Positions 11,300-24,242 of a stretch of 64,000 nt of DNA are shown here, piece by piece. Below the pieces are notes generated by a model. That model saw only the letters and a list, made by a program, of their open reading frames with translations. It ran no database searches and was not told the DNA's origin. The stretch lies in assembly GCA_035048815.1 (NCBI GenBank), contig JAUCBN010000020.1, positions 3,975,501-4,039,500 of the forward strand, read 5' to 3'. The stretch's first letter is position 1; the number at the start of each line of letters is the position of its first letter. The position numbers and the translations under genes are program-made. This stretch comes from Abelmoschus esculentus (Eukaryota > Streptophyta > Magnoliopsida > Malvales > Malvaceae).

Positions 11300-13204
11300 A
11301 TGGAAGCCTCTGAAAAACGTGAAGAAACCCACTCAAATGTAAGATTTCTTCTTTCTTTTAATTCAATTGGCATTCTTTTTTCATATTGTAAATATGATAT
11401 ACTCGTGATTTACAACTAAAACTTTGACTCAATCAAAACTGATAGCTTTAATTTTAAGAAATATGAGATCCCCTTTTTCCCATTTCTAGCTGCTCATTTT
11501 GCAATTATATGTACTTCTCTTGATTCTACAATGTTCTAAATTTTTCTTGGTGCTTTGATTATCTTGACTTATGGGCATGAATTTGTTTGATATTTGATCG
11601 ATTATTGTTTGGAAGAAGTTATAGCTAATATTATGGCTAAAAATGTTATAAACTAACTTCTGGGTTTCAAAATCAGAGAACAGAAGGATTAGCTGGAACT
11701 GTAAACTGGGGTACAGCTACTGTCATTGGAGTGTTTGCGGGCATGTTATATGGAGGTAGTAAGGAAGCTGCTGCTTCAGTTGTAAGTTTTTTGTTTGCAT
11801 AAAATACCCTTCAATTTGATGTTTAGGTAGTTGCTAGAATGTATGAATGTGATATAATATGTGTACATGTATGTGTGTGTACCTATGTATGATATAATTT
11901 GTAATAAAATGGAGATGTTTGCAGTCCTGTAATTATTTTTGTTGTTGTTGTTGTTGCAATCATGTGATTGTTGTTTTTTTGGTATAGAAAAATCTTCAAT
12001 TTGGTTCATAGGAAGTTCCAAGAATGTTTGAATGTGATAGAATTTGTATGTTATGGGTGTGGTTACTATCCTGACAATTGTTTTCTTTAGTTGCAATCAT
12101 GCGTTTGCGCTTTCTTCCTCCGAAGCTGCTCATGTTTATGTTTTTGGGTTTCTTTTGAGATCAATTATGTCCGTGTCAATAGTTATTTCATGTTTTTGTT
12201 ATTATTCTACAATGTTTTTTTTATTGAAGCTTGGGAATTCTTTGTTAGAGCAAAGATGCAGAAGTAATGCTGAAGCTTGGCAGCACTCCAGATAAACGAG
12301 AGCAGTACCGATTGATGCGAGATGCAATGGAAAAAAGGTTTATCCGAGTCACTCGTGGCTCAATTGTAGGTGGAATTCGGCTTGGAATGTTCACTGCTGG
12401 ATTCTATGGTTTACAGAATTTGTTGGCTGAGAAACGGGGTGTCCATGACGTATTCAATGTTGTTGGTGCTGGTTCTGCAACTGCTGCAACCTTTGGTCTA
12501 ATTAGTAATAATCCATACCTTACTAAATTCAATCATTTTCTTATAAGTTCCAATATAGTTGACCTCTATCGTTAACTTCTTTTTCAGTTGAAATTGGAAC
12601 CTTGGAAACAAAACAAGGATAATATAACTCTTCTGTGTTTATTTCCTTTTCTTTATTTGTTGTATCTGCAGTGCCCGGGTCACTTAAATGGCGTGCCAGG
12701 AACGTTGTGCTAGGTTCAGTTCTTGGAGCAGCTTTATGTTTTCCTCTTGGTAATTAATTTGCACATTATAACTTCGTATTGATATTGTCGTGAGTTAGCA
12801 GTGAAATGGTTATCTGACCATTATAAAGAGAATGTTAGTTTGATAAGGAGAGGTGGAGATATCAGTCTAGGTAAAAAAATTTTGCCAAATTCCTGCCTTG
12901 TCATTTGGTCATGAGTCAATGTTACCATAAAAACCTTTAAAGGTGACAGTAAAGGAATCCAATTGCATTTTTTGATGTAATATTGTTAGTATAGGAAGTT
13001 TAAAAGACGGGAGAGTTGATTTATAGGTTCGGGGCTGGGCATGTAATATAGAAGTATCATTTTATGACAGGTTGGCTCCACTTGAAGCTTATAGAGAAAG
13101 CGAATGAAGGGAACACGACTGCTAAAGATTCAAGAGAAATGGGAGAAGCAAAGAGTGGTCTCGGGGCTGCCATCGATCGTCTTGAAGAAAACTTGAGTAA
13201 ATAG
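11300..13204 (+). CDS. Tim17/Tim22/Tim23-family membrane protein, TIMMDC1-like
   Basis: Five exons: 11300-11338, 11677-11781, 12249-12504, 12672-12749 and 13071-13204. All junctions are GT-AG and the frame is continuous for 203 codons plus TAG. Glycine-rich hydrophobic segments at residues about 25-40, 86-106, 115-134 and 145-165 give the four-helix layout of Tim17/22/23 proteins, with GSIVGGIRLGMFTAGFYG as the clearest signature. The C-terminal ~35 residues are hydrophilic. In other organisms relatives act in inner-membrane import or, for TIMMDC1, in complex I assembly. Which applies here is inference; I favour TIMMDC1-like from length and from the KRE-x-YRLMRDAMEKRF stretch before helix 2. 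It ends 676 bp from the convergent DXR gene. An alternative reading extends exon 3 to a stop at 12573, which would remove helix 4. Confidence 0.75.
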
Positions 13205-13880
13205 ACCCATCACAGTTTGCATAGGTAGAGAACATTACAGACAGCGGTGGCATGGAACTAAGATCTAATGCTTTTGGCAATGTATTCCTTACATCCTTCC
13301 ATGGTTCGTTAATTGTTGTAAAGGGCTGATGAGATTGGAAGTATGTACCTGTTATTTCCCCCTATGTCGTCCAACTATTTAGATTATTTTTCCGTGTTTC
13401 CAAGTCAGTGAAAAATGGAACATATTCACCCATTTGGAAGATTCTTGGTCAGTATTATTTCCATGAAAATCATGTTTAAGGACTTCTTTTCTTTGAATTA
13501 TTAATTTAGTAATTATTTCATACACGAATTTAATAGTGTTTTAAGACTTAAATTTTCTTAAATCATAAAACTCTAAATGGATTATATTACCTTAGAACTT
13601 TGTGCAAAAATGAAGTTTCTTTTACTAGTATGTTGAATAATTTTTCTTAATATGCAGTTTTTTTTATAGAAAAGTATTTTATAAATTAGTTTAGTTGAAA
13701 TATTCTATACTTCCCAAACTTTTGAGCATCCAAATTCTTATTAATTCCCATAAAATTGGAGATTAAATAACCTTATGTTACATCTCATGCTCGATATTCT
13801 TTAATTGGATCACATCCAGCTAAACTGGGGAGAGATATTAAGGATCACCGTCTTCATCATCGAGACACGTTGTAGTCGTT
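13205..13880. other. Convergent intergenic region holding both 3' UTRs
   Basis: This separates the tail of the Tim17-like gene (+) from the tail of DXR (-). The left 200 bases are GC-moderate and are probably 3' UTR. The middle is AT-rich with no ORF or repeat that I recognise. Confidence 0.5.
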
Positions 13881-16800
13881 TTATGCAGGAACAGGACTCA
13901 ATCCCGATGAGTGGTGCACACCGGTGGCATAGTCTCGAGCCCACATGTCATAATGTATGATCTCCTCTAGGGAAGGAGTGGCCACAAGTTCTTCTTGGTG
14001 CTTCTCACAAGTTAACTCGACCACCTTGAAAATGTCCAAATAGCTGATCCTGAAATTGGGTGACAGATTTATTAGCTCCATGCCATCGATATCCTCAGGA
14101 AAAATTAGTTAAAAGCTAGAACACAGAAACGAAACTGTAGAATGAAAGCAACATCTGCTAACAGGATAATAATATCGGGATACAAAATACGTACTTTTCA
14201 TCGATAAACAGTTCCACAGCTTTCTCATTAGCTGCACTAAGAACTCCAGTCATGGTGCCTCCAGCCCTTCCAGCAGCGTAGGCAAGACTCATGGACGGGT
14301 ATTTCACATTGTCGGGAGCCTTAAAAGTTAGTGAACCAAGCCTGTGTCATCCATCAACCAACATAGCTCTTGAGTATGTTGTCAATGCATTTAACTTTGA
14401 AGGTAAATTCAGGGTTATCAGCATTATGATTATTATTATCATTATAACTATTATTACTATTATCGTAAAATATAAACAGAATGAAACCAATTGAAGTTTG
14501 AAAACTCAAATCTGATGTAAATTTTGAAAGGAGACAAGGTAGTTACTTGCAAAGATCAAGGCGAGGCCAAGTTATTTCAGAGCAGTAAATTCTTTCGGGC
14601 CATGACATAGTGTAGAGGATTGGCAAGCGCATATCCGGCCATCCCAACTGAGCTAGCACTGACGAATCCTTAAACATAGGAAAATGCAAAAATAAAAATG
14701 GGGGATGAAAATCAAATTCCAATCTGTACTCTCCATATCTTGCAATTCAACTAAAAGGTGAATGGCAAACAACTTAATATTTCTGGAATCACCAAGCAGC
14801 AGCCAACAGGATAAGTGAAGAGTAAAACCTGTGTTTCAACCATTGAATGTATAATAGATTGCGGATGAATTACTATCTCAATATCATCATACTCAGCCCC
14901 AAATAGGTAATGAGCTTCAATGACTTCGAGACCCTGTCGAAGAGAGAAATCGCTTAATGCCAGTTTAGACCAGGGTAACATCTAAATGATGACATACTAT
15001 ATTAAAAAGTACAAAGCTTGTAATTTTGAATGATATATTTGATAAAACTAAACCTTATTGAAAAGAGTAGCAGAGTCCACAGTAATCTTTTTCCCCATAT
15101 TCCAGTTAGGATGCTTCAAAGCATCAGCTACTTTAACTTCTTTTAATTTATCAACAGGCCAATCCCTATGAGAAACAAAATGAGCAGATTGTTCATGATC
15201 GAAGTTCATATTTATGCACGAAAGTGTGATGTCTGCAAGTAAACGGTTCACTATATCAGATGTTCAACCTATAAACTTAATTATTCTGACTTAAATTAAG
15301 ATTATACACCTGAAAGCCCCACCAGATGCAGTCAAAATAATACGCCGAAGTGCACCCTCCGGTAATCCCTGAATGCACTGTATGAAACACAAGATTCTAT
15401 GAGCTTGTTCTGTAATGATCAAGAATGAGTTAAAGTGATAAATGACAGGTCAAACAAATTGATGCAACAAAAGTTACACCAAGGAGAGAGTGAAGACACC
15501 CAACTATTGACAAAGAATTCCTAACTACTAGCAATTTTCATATAATCTTACTCATCGTGTTATAGTTCCATACCTGAAATATGGCAGAATGTTCGGAATC
15601 AGCTGGAAGGATTTTTACGTTATGTTTGTGAGCAAGAGGAAGGACAAAGGGGCCACCAGCGATCAAGGTCTCTTTATTAGCCAAAGCAATATCTTTGCCT
15701 GCTTCTATTGCAGCAACTGTAGGCTACAATAGACCAAAAACAAAAGATGAGATTTTTAGCGGAGATAAAATATATACTAATAAACAACAAACTGTTTGCT
15801 TCTCTTTTTAAAACATATTCTAATGGTTGACGGCAAGCCGTAGTTCATAATATCTAGTACATACTTCGTTTAGTGGATGCAAAGGAAGTAATACACAGAG
15901 AAAGCAGAAACACATCAACCGATATCAGTGTGTACCTTCAATCCAGCACAGCCTACTATCCCTGTAACAACACTGACAGCATCTGGATGGCGAGCAACCT
16001 GGAAAAATTTAAGCCAAACCATCTAAATACTAAAAGTAGCTTTATCTAGATAAATAAAAGAAACAATGGATTATATGACAGGCTACCTCTATAACACCTT
16101 GTTCCCCGGGAATGATTTCAGGTTTTTGTTCCATATCAGCCAAAGCCTCTTTTAGTTCACTAACCAAAGACTCATTTCTAACAGCAACCAATTGAGGTTT
16201 GAATGTCTTAACCTGTAATAAGTAGAAAAATATTAGCCCTCAAAGTTTCTACTCCCTATTCATTTAAGCAAAAAACCGAAACATGTTATTAAAAATTTTC
16301 AGCAAAATTTAACAACCTATAGTATATCGATAAGCAAGACTTTTAAACATATGCTGAAAATGCTCTATACGAGATTATTACACAAAATTTGTGTTAGTCC
16401 AAGAATCAAGCTACCTGAGTCCGATTTCGACATCTCCATGGTTTGTATGCAAGTTCGAAACAAGTGATGCTTTACAAGTTGCTGTAACACTGTAAAACTG
16501 AAAGTTACCTGATCAGCAAGAAGGCTGACATTTGAACCAGCAGCAAGTGCCACAATTCGGAATTTATCTGGATTCTCAGCAACTATGTCCAATGTCTACA
16601 AAACACCAAATTGTGTATGATTCTAAAGAACTTGATCAACTGCCAAACAAAACATGCAAGCCTAAAATTGGATCAAAAATCTAAAAGGGCACATGGCCAG
16701 ATTAGTTCAATGGTTATAAGCTACTTTTTAACATGTAATAGGTTAAAAGTTTTTATTTATATTTTATTTCCCCCCTTTTCACCTGAGTTCCAATAGAACC

Positions 16801-17191
16801 AGTTGAACCAACGATGGAGATAGGCTTGGGGCCATCCCAAGTCTTGCGTCCTGAATCTGGAAAAGCTCGTCCAGGCCATGCAGGTGGTGGTAGTGGAGCC
16901 TGAACTGAACATTGAACTCTGCTCCAAAACGTGGGACCACAGTCCTTCTTCAAAACATACCCCCCTTCAAAATTTCACAAAACAACAATCTTTGAAATTG
17001 TAAATCCAAACCCAAGAAGCCAAAAGTGAAGTATTTTCAAGGTTCTAAGCAAAAAAGAAACGATTTTTCCAGGTCAAGCAGAAATGGGGGGAAAACAAAC
17101 CTGGAAAAAGCTTGGGAAGGGAGTTGGACTTGGTGGAACTCAAGAAGGATATAGAGTTGACATCAGGAGGAGTAACCAAATTCAACGCCAT
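13881..17191 (-). CDS. DXR: 1-deoxy-D-xylulose 5-phosphate reductoisomerase, plastid precursor
   Basis: Catalyses NADPH-dependent conversion of 1-deoxy-D-xylulose 5-phosphate to 2-C-methyl-D-erythritol 4-phosphate, the committed step of the plastid MEP isoprenoid pathway. Twelve exons on the minus strand: 17191-17101, 16964-16783, 16595-16509, 16212-16087, 15998-15936, 15723-15574, 15377-15310, 15165-15054, 14933-14829, 14668-14547, 14341-14195 and 14049-13881. Every junction is GT-AG and the chain is open for 473 codons, matching plant DXRs (about 470-477). Residues 1-50 look like a transit peptide, followed by the proline-rich PPPAWPGRA (56-64). The NADPH loop GSTGSIG is at 83-89, metal ligands D225 and E227 in ADSEHSAIF, and NKGLEVIEAHYLF at 292-304 carries the third acidic ligand (E296). 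The exon 1/2 junction is the least certain. It looks functional. Confidence 0.95.
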
Positions 17192-17415
17192 GATAACTGT
17201 GAAAAGGAACAACTTTTAACTACAACAAGAAAAGGAAAATCCCAGCAGGCTAAACTTTGGAGAAATGGAAAGAGTGGGGGTGTCAAAAATAAAGACTTTG
17301 AGAACTCTTTGAATGGCAAATCGCTATAGATGTGCGGAGGTGAGGAAGTTTGGGAAGTGGCAGAGAGGGGAATGGTCTGCTGTCGTTTGTTTTGATAGTA
17401 TATATAATAAAATAA
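17192..17415 (-). promoter_or_regulatory. DXR 5' UTR and putative core promoter
   Basis: On the minus strand a TATATATACT sequence (about 17397-17407 on +) lies about 205 bases before the DXR start codon and is followed by a CT-rich leader, the usual layout of a plant TATA promoter. The transcription start would be near 17370. This is inferred from position and composition only. Confidence 0.4.
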
Positions 17416-18640
17416 TAATATTTTTTTAATCAACTATAATAATTACAGTAATATTTACTTTAAAGAATATTTGATTCATGAAAAATATTATTAGGGATAA
17501 TAATATTTTTCGAAATCTTATTCTTATATTTGTTGTCTTTATTTTTATTAACCCGAAAAAGATTATTACCAACAATATTATTTTTCTGTCAATATCCCGG
17601 AAACGTGATTCCCACTCTTCCCTTAGGTATTTCTCAATTCTCATCGCCTTGGATAAATTTACCCTTGAAATAATGGGTTTTCTTAATTTAAATACTTTCT
17701 AACATATTTAAAAAACAAAAATTTATTAAATAATTTTATTTTATTTTAATTTAATATTAAAATAGTTTTTATATATTTAAAAAATATTTTAATATTTAAA
17801 TAAAAGAAAAAATTATAACTATAAAAATATTTGATAAAATATCTAAATAAAGACATTAGATTGATATTTTTAATTGCTTTTATATAAAGATATTTTTTTA
17901 CCGATAAAAAATTAATTCAAGTTTAGGTTTCTTATTTTGATGCGAGATTCCAAATTTCAAGTTTATGAAAATGAAACTAATATAATTTATTTAAGTTTAC
18001 TTGAATTTGGTTTCACAATAAATGAGTTAAAACTCAAAATTATAAAATTAACTTATTTTGGATTGAAAAAAATAGTTATGAAAACTTGTTAAGAAACTCG
18101 ATCATTATTAACAAAAAGAATATTTTTTAACAAAAATATATAATTTTGGGACTAACTTTTAACCGTAAACTAATTTTTAATGATTTATATAATTATTTTA
18201 ATCACTAAAAAATTAACTAAATTTCTTATTATATATTACGATAAAAGTAAATATAATGTATATATATTTATATAATAGTTTGTTAAATATTATTTAAGAT
18301 ATTAATTACATTTATATTAGGTTAAATATAATATTTTTTAAAATTTAGTTGTTTATACTATAAAATAATTGTATAATTTTTAATATAAATATTTTTAATT
18401 TAATATTGTAAGTTTAAATAATTATAAATAAACTATTCATAAGGATAATCTGGTAAAATTTACCTTCAAGTAATTTTATATTTTATCAATTAAGTATTGT
18501 CATCTTATATTCCTACCAAGTAAATCAAACAAAATATTATAATATTCTCAGTAATATGTCAAGTAATGTTATATTCCAAGAATTTTATTCTCAAAGGTAA
18601 TCTTATATTCCGTGAACCAAACACACCCTTAAAGTATACT
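17416..18640. mobile_element. AT-rich region ending in a PIF/Harbinger-like terminus
   Basis: Very AT-rich, no credible ORF. The right end (about 18600-18631) reads TTCCGTGAACCAAACACACCC then TTA, nearly identical to the end at 78-98, and the preceding ~60 bases also resemble window bases 15-75. The left terminus could not be assigned; a GGGATAATAATA next to TTA at about 17493 is a candidate but a poor inverted match. Probably one decayed non-autonomous element. Confidence 0.35.
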
Positions 18641-20684
18641 TTTAATTATTGGATATTGATCGCTCAATCACTGAAATATTGGTTTATGAACCATAACTTC
18701 CAAGAACAACAATCGTTCCCTTAACCACTAAGATAAAACAATATCAATCGTTCCCTTAATCACCGTAGTGATTTAAAAAATTAAAACACAAACTCAAATC
18801 ATTTAATTTGATTTATAATTTGAATTTTATAAATTGAATTTATTTCAAAATAATTTTAAATAAATTTTAAGGTATAATATAGATCTATTAATTTAATTAA
18901 TTAATTTTAATTTTACTCAAATTTATTGAAATACTCGTCTCTATATGTCATGATAGGATGGTGTTACTTGTAATTGTATTATGTTTATTGTATTTTTATT
19001 TAAATATTGATTGGTTTATTAATCAACTAATTTATATTGAATTTTATTGAAATTTATTATAGTAATTTTCTCATTTCATAATATCATATTTATTATATTT
19101 TAATTATGTTTTATATATAATAAATTTAATTTATGAATGCAGTTTGATATAATTAGAAATATCTTAAATTTTTAAAATTAAAATTGTTGTCATAAATTAT
19201 CCGTCTTTTAAGGTCCAATTTGGAAAGTGCATAAATTGGTATAAATTTGTTTCCAATGACCAATAGAACTATTACCAAAAAGAAAATGTAATAAACATGT
19301 ACGTGAGGGGAAGAAAAATTATACTATGGGTAAGTCTTATCACGTGTTCATGGAACCAACCATTGAAATATTAATTTTATCAATTTTTTTTGTATTATAT
19401 TTTTTTCAAGTGAATCTTCATTTGAAAAAACTGTTTTTAAAATTAATTAACAGTAAATATGAGTGAAGATTCACTTAGAAAAATATGACATGAAAAAAAT
19501 GATAAAATAGATGATTTTTAGTAATTGGACTTATGAATGATATGATGAGACATACACATAATATAATTTATCGTGAGGGGAGAGTTTTGTGAGTGGGAGA
19601 CGGTAGGTTCAATCCTATCCACTGATTATTAAATAATTAATAAAATATTAAACAATATTAACTTTATACAAAATTAATATTTAGCATTTACAATATGATT
19701 AACATGTGAAATAAAATGTTTTTTTTTTGTTGTTTATAATTTAACTTTAAATAATAAATTATGGTAATTGAATTTAGATGTAATTGTTTGTAGTTAGTTA
19801 TATAACCGTAACATATTTTGTTATAATTATTAATTTCACTGATTATAGATTATTTCAATCGTCATGAGATTAATCAATCAAAATTATTTATTTTATCTTT
19901 TTATAAAATAAATCTTCACCGATATTTATTATAAATTAAATTTAAAAATATTTTATTAAATAAATATTTACTTAATAAAAATAAATATATTTAATTAATA
20001 AATCTCTTAAATAACATAATAAAAATAAATAATTCATAATATATTTTTTTCGTCGTCAAAGGGTTAGGCAACGGAGAGGAGTGGGACGGTCGCATTATTA
20101 ATACATGGAGAATATAGTGATTTAGACTTTAATGCACGAGTAAAGTGGTATCTTTGTGGGTTATCAATAAAATGATAATTTTATTTATTTAGTGCCATGA
20201 TTTTTTTATATTTTTATATCACCATTTAAAATCATAAACGATAATGGTCATGATTATTAGTTCAATAAAAATATGAGATTTATAATTGATTATAAATAAT
20301 TGATTATAAATAATATATTTGTAGATATTTATAATATTTTAAAAATATTTTTTCAGACAAAATTATTTAAATTTAAAATTTTTAAAATAAATATTATTTA
20401 TTTTTATTACGATCACTTGTAAAAAAAATTAGATTATTAAATGTAAAGAGAAGGAAAACAAGAAGAAAAGAAGAGATGTGCTTGAAAATAATCTCATATT
20501 AATTAACTGGATGAAAGCTTGGTGCTGATTTATACTGATATTGTTATAAAAAAGTGATTGAATTTAATGACTCCGTTAATCAGATTAAAACAATTTTCTT
20601 AGTTAATTTTGAAAAACTTAAGAAATAAGTTATAAATGTATTTAAAGTAAAAATAAAATATTGTTAATATAATTTTAAAGTTCA
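18641..20684. other. AT-rich spacer without recognisable genes
   Basis: Over 2 kb of AT-rich sequence with only short chance ORFs. A GC-richer stretch near 19575-19625 contains GGTTCAATCC, resembling a tRNA B box, but no cloverleaf can be drawn. Nothing else stands out. Confidence 0.5.
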
Positions 20685-20689
20685 ACTGT

Positions 20690-22705
20690 TGTAACGATCC
20701 GGATTCGGATCCGAGTGTCGGGTTAAACCGAAGGGTTTGGGATGCGGTTTTAGGCCCCGGTTTGTGTAGTTTTGGGCCTTGTTGGGTCTTAAACTTGTTG
20801 AGTTAAGTGTTGGACCTTGTTTAGTGGGGACATTTTGGTAATTATTAAAATGTGGAGAGAAGAAGAGGGGTGTGGGTTATTTCTCTGCAGAAGTGATCTC
20901 ATCCTTCTCTTTTCTCTCCTTCTTTATCCTTTTTGGTAAGAATAGAGTTGAGGAAAAGGTTTGATCTTTGGGAGTTTTTTGTGGAATCTCGTTTTGATGG
21001 AAGAGTAAAAGTTTTAGAGTCGTCAAAGATCTATTAAAAGAGTTAAATATGTGTTGGTTTGGTGAAGTTGGAGATCCATCATCAAGTTTGGGCAAAGGAA
21101 AGAGCTTGGATGAGTGAGTTCGAGTTTTGGTTGCTGTGCTTGCTAAGGTTGGTACTCCCAACTCTTCCTCTCATCATCCACTTCATGGTAGAATGCATAG
21201 CATGTAGAAAATCATGTATGAATGCTTGGTGTGCATGTTTGAGGACATTAATGGTGAATTTCGTAATTGTGTGTTAAATGTCGTGAAAATGATATTAAAT
21301 TATCCTAAACACTCCTAATAATGTGTAGGAACACTTTAGGGTTGATTGGATCGAGTTTGAGAATGAATCCTAGGAATTTTCTAAGTGCAGACCTGCATTT
21401 CGTGCAGGGGTATCGATATACGGGCTACCGGTATCGATACCCATGAGTGGAAATAGGCTAGGTGGCCAGGGGTATTGAACCATGGTTCGATACCGGGACC
21501 TCCAATAGCATAATGGCATCGATACCAATATCGATGCTGGAGGGTCCCTTTTGTTGACTTTGAAAATGGTCAAAGGGTATCAATACCAGTATCGATACCC
21601 ATGGTTCGATGCCTTCTTTGGGTGGGCATCGAGGCAGGGTGGTTCGATACCCCATATAAGGGTATCGATACCCTCGCGAAAACTTGGTAAGGTAAGTATT
21701 GTTAAGGTTCGAAAAGGGAATTAAAAGTTATAATGAATCTTATAACCAATGAAATGAATTGTTAACATGATTTTGATGATATTAACCCCGAATGACTAAA
21801 TTATGTTAAGTCTTGATATGTTTTGATGTAAGGATCCTAGGTGGATCGTTTGTGTGTATCGAGTCCTTGTTTGATGGAAATCCGGATATCCATAAGTGTC
21901 GCAACACGTTGAAGGCCATCCGATGTAACATACCGGATGATGTTTTGAAGACTTTTATTCCGAGTGTTGGGCGACCTCACTCGAAGATGTTCGATGTAAC
22001 ATTCCGAGCATGGGGTTAGTTGGGCGGCCTCCACCCCTTTTCGAACGTTGGGCGGCCTCGTTCGAAGATGTCCGATGTAACATTCCGGGCATAGGATTTG
22101 AGGGCGGCCTCAATCCTGAGTGTAGGATCCCGATGCCGTGTGGACGCGGGCCTCACTCTTGTGTGTTATTTTGTGATGTGACATTTATATGCTGTGTGCG
22201 ATATTATGCATTGTTTTTGTCATGTGGTAGGCAAGCATGCTAGATCATCATATCATGCACGATGTTTATATGTTATGCTTTACTGCTTATGATATGCATG
22301 ATGTTGACCGAGTTCGGCGTACCCACTGAGCTTTAGTAGCTCTGTGTTCGAAATGTGTTTTCGTGCGTAGGTTAGGTGAAGCCAGTTCGTGGAGCACCAT
22401 CGAAGTTTGGATTTCAGCATCGACCTATGTCAGAGTACATTTATAGATTAGTGGGCTAGTGCTTAGTTGGACCCTGTGTATCTTGTAACTCTGTTATTAT
22501 TTAAAGTCAAATGTTTTAAATGATTTATAATATTTTGGAGCTCCGATTACTTTATATTATTTTGGGCTTACGTTTTAACTTAAATGGATTTTATGAATAG
22601 TATTTTGGACTTGAATTGGATTTTAATTTTTGGGCTTTCGAAAGAATTTTGAAATACAGGTTTTGGGTCGGAGGCCCAATGTGACATCCGGGTCGGGGTG
22701 TTACA
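20690..22705 (+). mobile_element. Solo LTR, family A, with perfect 5-bp target duplication
   Basis: Begins TGTAACGATCC and ends GGGTGTTACA, flanked on both sides by ACTGT (20685-20689 and 22706-22710). At 2016 bp with no coding region or primer site between the ends, it is best read as a solo LTR of a long-LTR Ty3-type retrotransposon, left by recombination between two LTRs. It contains GGTATCGATACC-type palindromes (about 21410-21670), tandem units with GGGCGGCCTC and CGATGTAACATTCC (21960-22140), and a block CCACTGAGCTTTAGTAGCTC near 22322. The copy at 40096-42249 is homologous in the opposite orientation. Confidence 0.85.
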
Positions 22706-22710
22706 ACTGT

Positions 22711-23350
22711 TATTTTAAATTTTAAACTATTTAATTTATAAAAAATCACTTTTTATTAACTTGTTTCATTTCCATTTGATCTCTAACATCACGAGTATAA
22801 TTTCTGGAAAGTACTAGGGTGAGAAACCTTTAAATAATGTTAAAATGAGACGCAAACAAAATTTTTATAAAAATTTTAAAAATTTTAATATCAATTTTTA
22901 ATATATACTGAATTTTTTATTAAAATTTTTGAAAGTATAAGAATTTTAATATCAAATTTTCAGTATATACTAAATTTCTTATAAAAAAATTAATATTTTT
23001 GGAAGTACAAATTTCGGTATATATTGAAAAGTCAATATCAAAATTCTTAGTCTTAAAGGTTATCTTACGTTCCGTGAACAAATTCACCATATAAATACTT
23101 TAGTCGTTTGATATCCTATCGATAGGTTTTTGTCAGTTATCGATGATAAATGATTGAAAAAAAAATAATAATGATTTCAGAAGTTAACGACTATTAGTCT
23201 AGCCAAGCCATCGACGGTATTAAAGACATTAATTTTAAGATTTTAAGGATCTGATATTTGATGGTAATGCTCAAGGGTGTAATACATAAAATTCCACGTT
23301 CTAAACTATGAAAGAACTTCTTCTCCTATTATTTATAAAACTTGGTGAAA
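22711..23350. other. AT-rich spacer with a degraded transposon end
   Basis: AT-rich, no genes. Around 23050-23085 the sequence ACGTTCCGTGAACAAATTCACC is a decayed version of the PIF/Harbinger-like ends at 78-98 and 18600-18631. At 22885-23035 short segments resembling AAATTTTTAGTATATACT repeat imperfectly. Confidence 0.4.
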
Positions 23351-24242
23351 TACTTGATGCGCAAGCTCTAATCGATCACCGAAAACTGTCAAGAGGGTTG
23401 TTTTTGGTACTTGGTTGAATTTGCTAAAATCGAAAGATTGAGACAAAGAACACAATGATTTTAGAGTGGTTTGACCACGCCTATATCCATTACCTTAGTA
23501 CACAACTAAGGATTTCAACCAATTCACAATAAATTGACACTTTTTTACTGGTTAAAGGGATAACCGTTATAATCCTATCTTTTGGACTTGACTAAGATAG
23601 AACCACTCTAATTTTTCTTTAGGCTAAACTAGAACATCTCCTTTTTACAAGGTAATTTGTGTAAACAAAGAAAACCTCACAAGGGGATGTTTATAAGAAT
23701 TAAACTCACAAAAGTTTAAAGAATAAAAATAATTAAAACACTATTTATACACTATATACAAGAGAAATGAAGAAATAAGACTTGAAAACTAATTTCTCTT
23801 GATCATGAAGCTTGAATATATTCTCTAACTATCTTCAAGTATCCCAAGCTTGTTTTTATAGTGTGGAATCATATTCTAACCGTTTATAACCGTTGGAGAT
23901 GTTTTGGAGCAGTTGAGAAATCATAAAGTTGAGCATTAAATTTTCACCTGCACAGAGGTTTTGAAACCTTTACCAGAGGTTTCGAAACCTTAAAAAATAT
24001 AACCATTACAGGACCAAGGTTTCAAGAAAAAAACCATTTTTCCTGAGAGGTTTCAAAACCTTAAGGGAATGTTTCGAAACTTTCATTTAAAAGACACAAG
24101 TTTAGCTATTTTAAAACGTTTAAATACTTCTAAAATCTCTCAAAAACTTTTTAAATTTATTTTCAAGTTGTTTAGACATAAGAATCACTTTCGAAATATT
24201 TTCAAATTATTTCAAAATATTTTCTATTATTATATCAAAATC
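23351..24242 (-). mobile_element. LTR of family B, minus strand
   Basis: Reverse complement of the family seen at 2691-3674. On the minus strand it starts TGATTTTGATATAATAAT and ends about GCTTGCGCATCA. It shares the order: AT-rich 5' part, repeated GGTTTCGAAACC-like motifs (replacing GGTATCGATACC of other copies), CCAAAACATCTCCAACGG, then AACGGTTATCCCTTTAACC and AAACCACTCTAAAATC. No coding sequence. Possible 5-bp flanks ATACT and ATATC match only partly. Confidence 0.6.

Noticed and set aside
12505..12575. Exon 3 of the Tim17-like gene read through to the stop at 12573
   Set aside because: A good donor at 12505 joins in frame to 12672 and restores the fourth membrane helix and a coherent C-terminus.
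19570..19625. tRNA or SINE-like B box (GGTTCAATCC)
   Set aside because: No A box at proper spacing, no cloverleaf, no poly(A) or target duplication.
21813..22243. 68- and 77-codon frames in the family A LTR
   Set aside because: They lie in tandem-repeat LTR sequence, differ between LTR copies and match no protein family I know.
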